A stretch of 35,700 bases of DNA. It comes from a virus. Positions within the stretch are counted from its first letter, which is position 1. The number at the start of each line of letters is the position of its first letter. The position numbers and the translations under genes were made by a program. The stretch lies in IMG/VR virus record IMGVR_UViG_3300048800_000035, positions 1 to 35,700 of that record, one strand, 5' to 3'. The notes beneath the pieces were generated by a model. The model searched no databases and was not told the origin of the DNA. It saw nothing but the letters and a program-made list of their open reading frames with translations. Positions 14,432 through 22,601 of the stretch are shown in pieces.

Positions 14432-15745
14432 ATGATCGACAGTCTTGACTCCGCGCTGGTAACACTTGTCAGCCACGGCGAAGTAGATAATCTTATTCGG
14501 AACGGATGTCAGATTGATTGGATAGTGGACGATGATGCTAAGTTGATTTATTTGGCAGCGGTTGAGATGCTACATGGGCCTCGGCCAATTTCTCCAAACA
14601 GAATTAACTTGCTTGCAAATTGCTGGGGGCAACTGAAAGACCAAAAGACAATCAAGCAACTGGTTAGTCTCAACGGAACAGGCGAGGCCTCGGCTCCAAT
14701 CATTGCCGACAAGCTCCTCAACCGCTACCTCGGCAACAACGCCAAAAAATCCGTATCGAAGTTTTCAACCCTCCTGTCTCAAAAACCAAACGAAGCAAAG
14801 AATTTTTTACCGCAGTTCCTAATCGAGATGGAACATCTATCGAAGTCTGGACAAGCATACGACCCAAGACCGTCAGCCCACAAGGGTTCCATCGTTCCGC
14901 CCATACTTTTCAAAAGCAGGTTATCGGCGCTGAATGAAATATTCGGTGGCAAGGCGCAGGATGGTGGAGGCTATCGCAAGGGATGGTGGGCATTGTGGAT
15001 GGGGGCGACAGGACGCGGGAAAACCTCTTGGGGTTACAGCATGACCGTGGATGGCATCTTGCAGGATAAGAAGGTCGTTTTTATTTCCAAAGAACGGCAG
15101 GAACAAGTCAGAGCCAGAGTGTTACTTGGATTGACTGGGCTAACCCTAGACGAAATCGGGAAAGAGAAGGCGGCACAGCAAACACCCATTACGGATGCCG
15201 ATGGCGAAGTAGCAATGGTTCGGGATCGTATGGGTAATGTCATTGGCCCTTGGCATGAAGTCGAAACGCGCCAAAAGATTCTCACTCAATACTCCGAGAA
15301 GGTTGAGCGGCTTTTGAGACTTTACGATTGGTCGTTCTCGCCGCACCGACAAGTAAAAGCAATTATCTCCGCCGAGAAACCGGATATGGTCAACGGCGAT
15401 TTCTACGATGTGACTGATGTAGTTGGGAATGACAAGGTAGTGGGGTTGGGGGTTATCTCACGCGAGAACGAAAAGATTGCTCACGAAACGGGCGTTCACT
15501 TCAACGGATTCTTTCAGATTGCCGGCCAGGAAAAGAAAGACTACGAGAAGAATGACTCACATGCCATATCCGGTCCGTTCGGGAGTTCGATGGCTACGCA
15601 GTTTGCGGATACTGTATTGCAAACTAAGTGGGACAGACAACCAAACATGCAACATACACGCCGTAACAAGTGCCGCTTGGGTGGACTTGAGGACAGTTGG
15701 GTGATGCGGTTTGACCCCCAACGGTGGCTTTTCTTCGACAAATAA
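14432..15745 (+). CDS. DnaB-like replicative helicase, 437 aa
   Basis: RecA-fold helicase that unwinds the replication fork with the upstream primase. The Walker A motif is GATGRGKTS at 191-199, preceded by the GYRKGWWALWM strand. The KKVVFISKERQ strand follows, where DnaB proteins have their conserved glutamate. Later come a DFYDVTDVVGND segment, GFFQIAGQEKK, and SMATQFADTVLQ near the expected arginine-finger region. The first 140 residues are helical and stand in for the DnaB N-terminal domain. The family call rests on the P-loop, context and length. Confidence 0.72.
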   Translation: MIDSLDSALVTLVSHGEVDNLIRNGCQIDWIVDDDAKLIYLAAVEMLHGPRPISPNRINLLANCWGQLKDQKTIKQLVSLNGTGEASAPIIADKLLNRYLGNNAKKSVSKFSTLLSQKPNEAKNFLPQFLIEMEHLSKSGQAYDPRPSAHKGSIVPPILFKSRLSALNEIFGGKAQDGGGYRKGWWALWMGATGRGKTSWGYSMTVDGILQDKKVVFISKERQEQVRARVLLGLTGLTLDEIGKEKAAQQTPITDADGEVAMVRDRMGNVIGPWHEVETRQKILTQYSEKVERLLRLYDWSFSPHRQVKAIISAEKPDMVNGDFYDVTDVVGNDKVVGLGVISRENEKIAHETGVHFNGFFQIAGQEKKDYEKNDSHAISGPFGSSMATQFADTVLQTKWDRQPNMQHTRRNKCRLGGLEDSWVMRFDPQRWLFFDK

Positions 15746-15762
15746 CTCCCCAATATTGCCTA

Positions 15763-15791
15763 TTGCAATCTAAATAGAATGTTGTTATATT
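15763..15791 (+). promoter_or_regulatory. Promoter before the recombination operon
   Basis: -35 TTGCAA at 15763-15768, a 17-bp spacer, and -10 TATATT at 15786-15791, inside an AT-rich gap of 83 bases. Predicted transcription start is near 15798, giving a leader of about 30 nt before GTG 15829. It probably starts the message for the Sak4-like gene and downstream genes. Confidence 0.6.
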
Positions 15792-15828
15792 ATACACATT
15801 GATATTCAACTAGCCGAAAACGACTAAC

Positions 15829-16083
15829 GTGAACTCCTATCCCCGTCGCTCCACATTTCTCGGCCACCTCATTTCGTCGTTACCCAATCACGCACTTTGC
15901 GCCGAATGTCATTCTATTCTGATCTACGCTTGCGGGTTGGATACAGAGGTTCTAACCTGCGCTAAAGAACAATTGCATGTTGGACTGGTAGATCGTAAGG
16001 ATGTTGTGATTGAACCAGTCGTTTTGTCGTTCACTCGCCAGCAGCAAGCACTCGGAATCGCGTCACTCTTTGGAGAAGAATAA
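15829..16083 (+). CDS. Hypothetical protein upstream of Sak4-like gene, 84 aa
   Basis: GTG at 15829 follows the promoter by about 30 bases; no strong Shine-Dalgarno is seen. The stop overlaps the next ATG as TAATG. It has one C-x-x-C pair (CAEC near residue 24) and two further cysteines, and a C-terminal FTRQQQALGIASLFGE. Function unknown. The tight link to the ATPase suggests a recombination accessory. Confidence 0.55.
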   Translation: MNSYPRRSTFLGHLISSLPNHALCAECHSILIYACGLDTEVLTCAKEQLHVGLVDRKDVVIEPVVLSFTRQQQALGIASLFGEE

Positions 16084-17411
16084 TGCCTACGTTTCTCTTT
16101 CAAAAGGCCAGTAAGCGCAAAGTCAAGGCCCGCATCGCTATTGATGGGCCATCTGGTTCAGGTAAAACTTACAGCGCCCTGATTGCCGCTACTGTTCTGG
16201 CCGAGGGCGGCAGGATTGCGGTGATTGACACCGAGCATGGTTCGGCATCTCTCTATTCAGACGAGTTCGATTTCGACGTTCTGGAACTGACCAACTTCAA
16301 TCCACGAAACTACATCGAGTCGATTGCGGCGGCAGCACAAGAAGGCTACGCCGTTGTAGTGATCGACAGTCTTTCCCATGCGTGGGAAGGGGCGGGTGGT
16401 GCCTTGGAATTGGTTGAGGATGCTACCAAACGCAGCAAGAGTGGCAACAGTTACACAGCCTGGCATGACGTGACTCCGTTACAGCGCGACATGATTGATG
16501 CCATGCTCCAAAGCAAGTGTCACGTCATTGCTACGATGCGCTCCAAGATGGAGTACGTTCAAGAGAAAGACAACAACGGCAAGACGATTATTCGTAAGGT
16601 TGGACTTGCGCCGGTCCAGCGGCAAGGTACTGAGTATGAATTCTCAATCGTTGCCGACATGGATACCGACCACAATCTTGTCGTGAGCAAGTCTCGTTGC
16701 AAGGCTATGGCCGACAAGGTTCAAAACAAACCCGACGCTAAGTTCTGGAAAGTGTTTCTGGACTGGCTCAATTCCGGCGCTGACGATGAACCAAAAACTG
16801 CATTCAAGTCTGAGATTCCACCTTCTCCTCCTGCTCCTGATACTGTATCCGCCGAACCAACTAGTAGAAAGGTTGATCCGTCTGGGGTGACAGACGCGGT
16901 TGCTCCCGTTAAGCGACCGATGGTTTTCCGATTTACCCATCGGGGGCAGAATGAGAAGGTGGAGCACGCCAGTGACGACGATGTTGTGGGAAATGCACTT
17001 ACTAAAGAGCCGCTAAAGACTTGGTTCGATGAGGTAATCGTCAAGTCATTCAACGCCAAGACTCACTACTACAACCATATCGACCATCATTTCGGAAAGA
17101 AGTCGGCGCTGAATCTGACCTGGGGCATGCTTGGCTGTCTTTCGGATCATGTGATTGCTGGTGTCGAGTATCCGAAAGAATACAATCCAACGCCGAAGAA
17201 GGAACCCAAGTCGAAGTCAGTTGAGGCGGCTGTCGATCCCATCATGGTTGAATTTGTGGAAAATATGTGCAAAAAGTTCAATGTGACTGAACTTCCTGCA
17301 CAAGTTTTGTCCGAAATTACTACGGCAGTCAAGCAAGGCATGTTCTCTCTTGAAAACAAAGATGACGTTGATGCGATTGAACTGACCATTTCCGAGGCGC
17401 TACCTAAGTGA
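16083..17411 (+). CDS. Sak4-like AAA/RecA-core ATPase with long C-terminal extension, 442 aa
   Basis: Sak4 proteins are phage recombination ATPases with a RecA core. Walker A is GPSGSGKT at 22-29, then a RIAVIDTEHGSASLYSD strand typical of this group. Walker B is VVVIDSLSHAW at 91-101, and a WHDVTPLQRDMIDAML segment leads to the HVIATMRSK strand. The core ends near residue 230 (KFWKVFLDWLNSG). About 200 further residues follow: a Pro/Ala/Ser-rich linker and a folded-looking domain (KTWFDEVIVKSFNAKTHYYNHIDHHFGKKS). Such tails can contact single-stranded DNA or a binding protein. The start overlaps the upstream TAA by one base. Confidence 0.82.
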   Translation: MPTFLFQKASKRKVKARIAIDGPSGSGKTYSALIAATVLAEGGRIAVIDTEHGSASLYSDEFDFDVLELTNFNPRNYIESIAAAAQEGYAVVVIDSLSHAWEGAGGALELVEDATKRSKSGNSYTAWHDVTPLQRDMIDAMLQSKCHVIATMRSKMEYVQEKDNNGKTIIRKVGLAPVQRQGTEYEFSIVADMDTDHNLVVSKSRCKAMADKVQNKPDAKFWKVFLDWLNSGADDEPKTAFKSEIPPSPPAPDTVSAEPTSRKVDPSGVTDAVAPVKRPMVFRFTHRGQNEKVEHASDDDVVGNALTKEPLKTWFDEVIVKSFNAKTHYYNHIDHHFGKKSALNLTWGMLGCLSDHVIAGVEYPKEYNPTPKKEPKSKSVEAAVDPIMVEFVENMCKKFNVTELPAQVLSEITTAVKQGMFSLENKDDVDAIELTISEALPK

Positions 17412-18190
17412 CCGGGGAAGTCAGGACTCTCACCTACCCCGACGAGTGGTTGGCAGATATTGAGGATGCGCTTGCTCATCCCGAAAAGTTTAGGTTTGCG
17501 GGTTACGACGAACTGACTGAACCGGGTGGTATTGCAAGAGAACAAAGGAACATCGTCGTTCCGGCTTTTCTGGCAGAGCAATTTGATCTGTTTCACAGTC
17601 GCGCAATTTCCCATGCTGTTACCAAGGGACAGCATGAGGCCGCAGCGTTGTTGAACTTCTATATTGTGTTGAAATACAGATTGTGGCGCGGCGGAGAGTT
17701 CCACACCAGGCTTGAGTACATCGAGGAAGTAACCAACCAACCCTTCTCGGTAGCCAGTAGCACGATTGACCACTATTGTAGTCACATTGACGACCTGCTT
17801 GAACAAAAGATGCCACTACGGTTGATCGTCAATGCGCTGGGCATGGCTAAGGGGGCGACGGCGCGAGTTGCGAAGATGGGACAAGAAGTTATCCCAAACG
17901 GTAATCGGGAAGGGTTACTAGAAACAATCTCCGACCTGTCACCCGCCGAGGCGCATCGCTTCCTTGACGATCTGGAACAGAAAGACGTGATAGCTGGCAT
18001 CTCTGCTAACTATGTTGAGGATACCAGTCGGTTGGTCTTGGAGGTTCTTGTGACTCACCCAATGCCACAGGGGGCCAAAGACGCATCGCGGGACAGGTAC
18101 TACATCACCTGTCTGGACTGTCCGAAAGAAGTAGCGATGTGGCTCTGTGAGAAAACACACGTCCGGGCGACACGGCGGGAGTTCAAGTAA
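17408..18190 (+). CDS. Hypothetical protein downstream of Sak4-like gene, 260 aa
   Basis: GTG start in a GTGA overlap. The middle part (SVASSTIDHYCSHIDDLLEQ, then LRLIVNALGMAKGATARVAKM) could be a helical DNA-binding region, but no family is recognised. A late CLDC pair precedes a basic C-terminus (RATRREFK). The link to the recombinase suggests a DNA role. Its TAA overlaps the first glycosyltransferase ATG as TAATG, joining replication and sugar genes in one operon. Confidence 0.6.
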   Translation: MTGEVRTLTYPDEWLADIEDALAHPEKFRFAGYDELTEPGGIAREQRNIVVPAFLAEQFDLFHSRAISHAVTKGQHEAAALLNFYIVLKYRLWRGGEFHTRLEYIEEVTNQPFSVASSTIDHYCSHIDDLLEQKMPLRLIVNALGMAKGATARVAKMGQEVIPNGNREGLLETISDLSPAEAHRFLDDLEQKDVIAGISANYVEDTSRLVLEVLVTHPMPQGAKDASRDRYYITCLDCPKEVAMWLCEKTHVRATRREFK

Positions 18191-19476
18191 TGAGAATCCT
18201 TCTACTGGCCGATCACATGTGGAGGGACGTGGCCGGACTCGCCTCAACCCAAGTCCAGATCGAATCAATCTCCGATCACCACGTACAGATTTGCGACATT
18301 CACCTGTTCCCGCAGATGGTGGATGTATTCAAGCCAAATTTGGTAGTGATAAACGGACTCCACGACAGGGGGCGCAATCACTTGGTTGATACGGTCAGAC
18401 GGCGAGGGGGATTGTGCGCTGTACTTGCTTCCGAAGGAAGACCAAATACTGTCGAGCAACTAGACTGGACAGCGAGACAGTGGCCCGCAGAACTATGTGA
18501 CTTATACCTATCTTGGAGCGAGTGGTTTGATAAGGAACTACAAAGCAGGGTGCCATCGGCGGTTACGGGATGCCCTCGTTTCGACCACTACTTCCGTCCG
18601 TTCAATCGGGCCAAGACTATTTCGGAGTGGGGACTTGACCCAGATAAACCGATTGTGACGGTAGCAAGCAGCTTCCCGCAAGCCAAGTTTGCTGATTCAG
18701 GCGGAGACTTCTTGGTACAGGACTGGAAGAACCTCGGCGTATCCCAAATGGATATGTTCAAAGACCCGAGGGCAGTTGCGAAACTGGAAAAGACGGCGCT
18801 TGAAAGATTTTCTGTTTGGATAAGCGCCTTGCACTCCGAGAATCCGGGTATCCAGATTGTCCTAAAGCCACATCCCGCTGAGAACATTCAGTTTTGGCAG
18901 GAGCTTTCGGAATCAATTCACATCGTACTGAGTGACTATATTCAAACGATGTTGTCTATCTCGGACGTGCATGTGGCTAGAGTGGGGTGCCTGACAGTCC
19001 CAGAGGCGTGGTTATTCAATAAGCGTGTTGTACAGTGTCGCATGGGGAATGAAGTAGTAGATGGAGCCAGCGCCGCCGCTTTTGATCTTGGCTATCAAGT
19101 ATCAGACTTGCAAGACTTCCTCTTGGAAACTTCGGCGGGGTTGTCTTTGGGCGATTACGATTCAGATAGCATGTCCGACGACATTCAAGAATACGGGCGA
19201 AAGTATTTAGGGCCGATACCCGATTCCAGCAAGCGCGTAGCCAAGGCGCTGGTCAAGTTACTGGAAGAAAAGAACCCCAAGTTGGCATTTGATTTCACCC
19301 ATGCCGACAACATCGCGGTGAGGCAGTTGCTAGTACGACACGACATTGAACATGCCACTCCGAAGTTTGACCATATCAACCAGTTCTCGAAAGACGTAAT
19401 TCTGACCCGAATTGAAGAGGCCTTGCAGAAGGAGAGGAATTGGAATGAGCAAGAAAACCGACAAGTTGTTTGCTGA
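18190..19476 (+). CDS. GT-B glycosyltransferase-like surface-carbohydrate protein, 428 aa
   Basis: The N-terminal half has Rossmann-like strands (MRILLLADHMW, NLVVINGLHDR). The second half has VTVASSFPQAKF and a VLKPHPAEN motif, typical of GT-B enzymes related to polysialyl- and CDP-glycerol transferases and surface-carbohydrate biosynthesis proteins. A later VPEAWLFNKRVV segment fits the donor site loop. Donor and acceptor are unknown. A CMP-linked nonulosonate made downstream is one possible donor, but this is inference. The C-terminal ~80 residues are helical. Confidence 0.62.
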   Translation: MRILLLADHMWRDVAGLASTQVQIESISDHHVQICDIHLFPQMVDVFKPNLVVINGLHDRGRNHLVDTVRRRGGLCAVLASEGRPNTVEQLDWTARQWPAELCDLYLSWSEWFDKELQSRVPSAVTGCPRFDHYFRPFNRAKTISEWGLDPDKPIVTVASSFPQAKFADSGGDFLVQDWKNLGVSQMDMFKDPRAVAKLEKTALERFSVWISALHSENPGIQIVLKPHPAENIQFWQELSESIHIVLSDYIQTMLSISDVHVARVGCLTVPEAWLFNKRVVQCRMGNEVVDGASAAAFDLGYQVSDLQDFLLETSAGLSLGDYDSDSMSDDIQEYGRKYLGPIPDSSKRVAKALVKLLEEKNPKLAFDFTHADNIAVRQLLVRHDIEHATPKFDHINQFSKDVILTRIEEALQKERNWNEQENRQVVC

Positions 19477-19690
19477 ATATGCAGGCAAGGTAACGTCAGA
19501 TGTGTTTCTCGACGGGAACTATTCTGTTGTTTTATTGACGCACAAGAAGGTTCGAGTTATCGGGATTGCGAAAAGAAATCCTGAAAGCGATGTGTATATT
19601 GCGGAGCGTGGTGTTGAGATTGCTACTGCCCGCGCCCTACAAAATCTCGACAAACAAGTTCACCCGCGCCGTTACAAGAAAGTAAAATGA
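19445..19690 (+). CDS. Small basic hypothetical protein, 81 aa
   Basis: ATG at 19445, with AGGAGAGG upstream, lies inside the end of the previous gene (32-base overlap). The protein is basic with a VVLLTHKKVRVIGIAKRN strand pair and a C-terminal RRYKKVK. The stop overlaps the next ATG as ATGA. Function unknown. Confidence 0.6.
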   Translation: MSKKTDKLFAEYAGKVTSDVFLDGNYSVVLLTHKKVRVIGIAKRNPESDVYIAERGVEIATARALQNLDKQVHPRRYKKVK

Positions 19691-20640
19691 ACTTAGTTTT
19701 ATTCACAACTACCAGCCATCTCCTAGAGCATCTTGCCCTAGAGTCTATTCGGCTACACGAGACAGTTGTGGTAGATACGGACGACGCAACGCACAATCGC
19801 TTGACCGAGATCGGCATTAGCAGTATCCCCCTACGGAGTCCTGGCGACAAGGGGTGGGGCGAGCGGGACGCTGCCTTCGCTAAACTCGCCATGCCGGGAA
19901 CGCAACTACTCGAACCCTTCGACGGAACCGGTCTGCCGATGTGGAAGGTGATGTCGATTGACCGGCTAAACTTTTGGTACAGGGGCAAGCAGGCGAAGAA
20001 TCAGTATGAGTCGATCATGGCCCTTGAATGGGACAAGGCGCTTGTGCCGCTGGACATGCACAATCCCTTGCCGTTTGCGCTGGCGAGGCATTCGGATCGG
20101 TACGCCATTGGCGTACAAGTATCGACCCTCCGAACTAGGGAGTGGTATGACTTGCTCTCAACTCACACGGCGCAGTTCAACGAGTGGAAAGTCGGACAAC
20201 CTATCGAACAAAAGTGGTTAGCTAAGTTTGGCATACAATCCGACTTAGTACAGATTGAACCAGAACCAGTGGTAGAATTGCCATCGCAAGACAGCAAGAA
20301 GGCGATGCGTAAGGGGTTGGGCATACCTGAGGGGTATAAGGTTGGACTGGTGTTCTTTGACTCTCAATGCGAGTGGGAGTTTAGGCAGTTGATCCCGACG
20401 CTTCACTCGATGTACCAATTGATATACGTTTACCCGTTACATCCTTACGACTTGCGTAACTTGCAAGACCTTGGGGTAATCGGTGGGCAGATGAAGATAG
20501 CAGATAGTCTTTCGATTGAGACAGCGTGTGATGAGGCCGTTGTGATGCGGTTTGAGTACAATACTATCAAGGGCCGCGCCATACCCGTTAGGGTGATGGA
20601 CATTGCGGGAAGATTTTTGTCGCAGGAGTTATCTAGTTAG
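19687..20640 (+). CDS. Possible GT-B-like sugar-transfer protein, 317 aa
   Basis: The N-terminal strand-helix (LVLFTTTSHLLEHLALESIRL) and the C-terminal half, with KVGLVFFDSQCEWEFRQLI and QLIYVYPLHPYDL, resemble a two-domain GT-B layout. The YPLHP stands where the KPHP-type motif occurs in the neighbouring enzymes. Identity is uncertain, and it rests partly on its place between glycosyltransferases. An ATGA overlap couples it to the 81-aa gene. Confidence 0.5.
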   Translation: MNLVLFTTTSHLLEHLALESIRLHETVVVDTDDATHNRLTEIGISSIPLRSPGDKGWGERDAAFAKLAMPGTQLLEPFDGTGLPMWKVMSIDRLNFWYRGKQAKNQYESIMALEWDKALVPLDMHNPLPFALARHSDRYAIGVQVSTLRTREWYDLLSTHTAQFNEWKVGQPIEQKWLAKFGIQSDLVQIEPEPVVELPSQDSKKAMRKGLGIPEGYKVGLVFFDSQCEWEFRQLIPTLHSMYQLIYVYPLHPYDLRNLQDLGVIGGQMKIADSLSIETACDEAVVMRFEYNTIKGRAIPVRVMDIAGRFLSQELSS

Positions 20641-20652
20641 GAGGATACAGAC

Positions 20653-20817
20653 TTGGACATTGGCCGTATCGTAAAAACAATCACAATTCCATTACCCGAA
20701 GAACGCCCGCAGGCTATTCCGTTGCCCGCCGAGAATCCGTTTAGCAAGCCCGCAGAGAAGCCAGTCGAGGCCCCTGGTTGGCCCATAAAGATTGCGGAGC
20801 CATCTAAGGCCGAGTAA
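20653..20817 (+). CDS. Small Pro/Glu-rich protein with TTG start, 54 aa
   Basis: TTG at 20653 is preceded by a perfect AGGAGG at 20639-20644 with 8-bp spacing, which decides the start. The stop overlaps the next ATG as TAATG. The sequence (MDIGRIVKTITIPLPEE, then ten prolines) is probably disordered after a first strand. As I recall, short M-[DE]-I-G-[RK]-I proteins of this sort recur in actinobacteria and phages, of unknown role. Confidence 0.6.
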   Translation: MDIGRIVKTITIPLPEERPQAIPLPAENPFSKPAEKPVEAPGWPIKIAEPSKAE

Positions 20818-21488
20818 TGTCCCTGTTGGGTTGCAGGTTCGTAAAGTGGGACCACGAGAAAAAGGCGGTTACATCTGTATCCGCCGAGTTTGTTTGGAAT
20901 GGCACGCAGATGCAAGCCACGTGCGATGACGACATGCGGAAGTGGCAAGTCTATTGGACTGGCGTACCCATGTTAACATTCTCAAGTAAGGTTGTTGGCA
21001 ATTCCATTGAAATGACGGCAACCTATCCCGTAGCAGAACAACACTCCGAATCCTGCCCTGCGGAGGTCTGTAAATGCGGGTTCTGGAATCTACATGATCT
21101 TCGTGCTGCCGGCTCAGTCATGCGCGATGAGATTGATGACGGCGTAATGATCCTCACTGAATCAAACGGAAAGATTGTCCTGCATGACAATGGGTTTCGT
21201 TCGGAATACTGCAAGCCCGTTGCCGTAGTTTATCCATTCACCTACAAAATGGAAACTAAATGGTTTATGTCGGAAGATGTGTACCGAACGGTGGGCAGAT
21301 ATGACGCCGGACTGCCAATCGAGGGCAATAGTGTTTGGGTAAAGAAGGTTCGAGTACGAGCCATGTATGGACATACCCAATCTTACGAGTCCATCATGGT
21401 ATCCCTCAAGCTCCGTATCCCCGCTATTGCGCCGTCCGAGGCTACCGATATGCTTCGCAACAGTCGGATGGAGAATAACCTTCTGTGA
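20817..21488 (+). CDS. Hypothetical protein, 223 aa
   Basis: ATG in a TAATG overlap and stop in a GTGA overlap. It is beta-rich (VTSVSAEFVWNG, then KWQVYWTGVPMLTFSS). A cysteine cluster C-P-A-E-V-C-K-C-G-F-W near residue 80 could bind zinc or iron, followed by a helix and more strands. No family is recognised. Confidence 0.55.
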   Translation: MSLLGCRFVKWDHEKKAVTSVSAEFVWNGTQMQATCDDDMRKWQVYWTGVPMLTFSSKVVGNSIEMTATYPVAEQHSESCPAEVCKCGFWNLHDLRAAGSVMRDEIDDGVMILTESNGKIVLHDNGFRSEYCKPVAVVYPFTYKMETKWFMSEDVYRTVGRYDAGLPIEGNSVWVKKVRVRAMYGHTQSYESIMVSLKLRIPAIAPSEATDMLRNSRMENNLL

Positions 21489-21787
21489 TAAAACTGGAAA
21501 CGGTTGCAGAACTGCGCGATCACGCCAAACAACCAGCGGCTAAAGAAGCCCTAAATGTTCTGTTGATAAATGGCTTGTCGCCGCAAGAGATGGCTACATA
21601 CGCCTGGATTGCCCTGCACAAAGATATTTCTACAAACGATCTTTGTGAGGCGGTAGGGCGACCACAGAACCACATTGGTAATATCGTATCGAAGTTACTT
21701 CGACTCGGCTTGGTAGTTCGCGTGGTTGATAGCAAAGCGGAGTGGAAATACCTGTATCGCATAGCCGGTTTCACCAATAAGCCTTGA
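21485..21787 (+). CDS. Winged-helix (MarR-like) regulator, 100 aa
   Basis: The whole protein reads as a winged helix: a helix ATYAWIALHKDI, then STNDLCEAVGRPQNHIGNIVSKLLRLGLVVRV (helix-turn-helix and first wing strand) and a short KYLYRIAG strand. Such proteins regulate transcription. GTG starts in a GTGA overlap. Its stop region holds the -35 of the next gene's promoter. Confidence 0.68.
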   Translation: MIKLETVAELRDHAKQPAAKEALNVLLINGLSPQEMATYAWIALHKDISTNDLCEAVGRPQNHIGNIVSKLLRLGLVVRVVDSKAEWKYLYRIAGFTNKP

Positions 21788-21812
21788 TAGAATGGGCGTT
21801 CTATGCTATATT
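21784..21812 (+). promoter_or_regulatory. Leaderless promoter of the GIY-YIG endonuclease
   Basis: -35 TTGATA at 21784-21789, a 17-bp spacer, and extended -10 TGCTATATT with TATATT at 21807-21812. Exactly 6 bases (21813-21818) precede ATG 21819. This geometry argues against the in-frame ATG at 21792, which lies between the -35 and -10 and would not be transcribed. Confidence 0.7.
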
Positions 21813-21818
21813 GTGGGC

Positions 21819-22601
21819 ATGGAAAATGACATCATGTATATTTATGCCTTAGTTGATCCGCGAGACAATAAAACAAGATATGTTGGTGTTACCAAGGACC
21901 CCCTAAATAGATTCCGGTCCCACCTGCGAGTTAATCAATCCGTGATGCGTCATGGTAAAAAAAGATGCGAGTGGATTGCGGAACTAAGGGAAGGTAGACT
22001 TGCTCCAAAAATGATTATCCTAGAGGAGTCCGACTGGGATAATTGGCAAAAGGCTGAACAATGGTGGATTCGCCATATGCGCGAGACTGGCTATGATCTT
22101 CTAAATGTCAACAACGGTGGAATCGGTCCAAACTCGATCAGTGATGAAACTAGAGCGAGTATGAGAAAATCACACTTGGGTGTTCACACTAGGCCGATGT
22201 CCGAAACCCATAAGAAGTCTCTTATAGCCAGTCGGAGAAAATTAATACCTACTCAAGTGTCAGAGATAAGAGTCTTGTTGGCAACTCGCGCTGATTTGAA
22301 TACAAAAGAGATTGGGTTGATGTATAACGTTCATTATGGAATAATAAACCAGATAGCATATCACAGGGGTTATTCCGAGTTTACTGATGGCGACGGGTTG
22401 CAAGATGCAATTGATTCCAAGAAACGCTGCAATACCCATCCCCAGAGACGGGGTGATTTAGTTTCGCATGATGTGGTTAGGGAGGTGAGATCATTGGCCG
22501 ATAAGGGGATTAGAATTATAAAAATATCTGAAATGGTTAATATAAAATATTACACAGCATTGAGTATCATTCGTCGCCAAACATATAAGTTGGTGAAGTG
22601 A
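21819..22601 (+). CDS. GIY-YIG homing endonuclease with NUMOD3 and HTH modules, 260 aa
   Basis: Site-specific nuclease that spreads its own gene. Residues 6-95 form the GIY-YIG domain: YIYALVD, then TRYVGVTKDPLNRFRSH with R31, and E80 in QKAEQWWI as the expected metal-binding glutamate. Residues 108-139 are a NUMOD3 DNA-binding motif (SISDETRASMRKSHLG, PMSETHKKSL). Two HTH-like repeats follow, about 145-185 and 215-257. The start is set to ATG 21819 by the promoter, 9 codons inside the longest frame. The stop forms a GTGA overlap with the following glycosyltransferase. The gene is more AT-rich than its neighbours, a sign of transfer. Confidence 0.88.
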   Translation: MENDIMYIYALVDPRDNKTRYVGVTKDPLNRFRSHLRVNQSVMRHGKKRCEWIAELREGRLAPKMIILEESDWDNWQKAEQWWIRHMRETGYDLLNVNNGGIGPNSISDETRASMRKSHLGVHTRPMSETHKKSLIASRRKLIPTQVSEIRVLLATRADLNTKEIGLMYNVHYGIINQIAYHRGYSEFTDGDGLQDAIDSKKRCNTHPQRRGDLVSHDVVREVRSLADKGIRIIKISEMVNIKYYTALSIIRRQTYKLVK

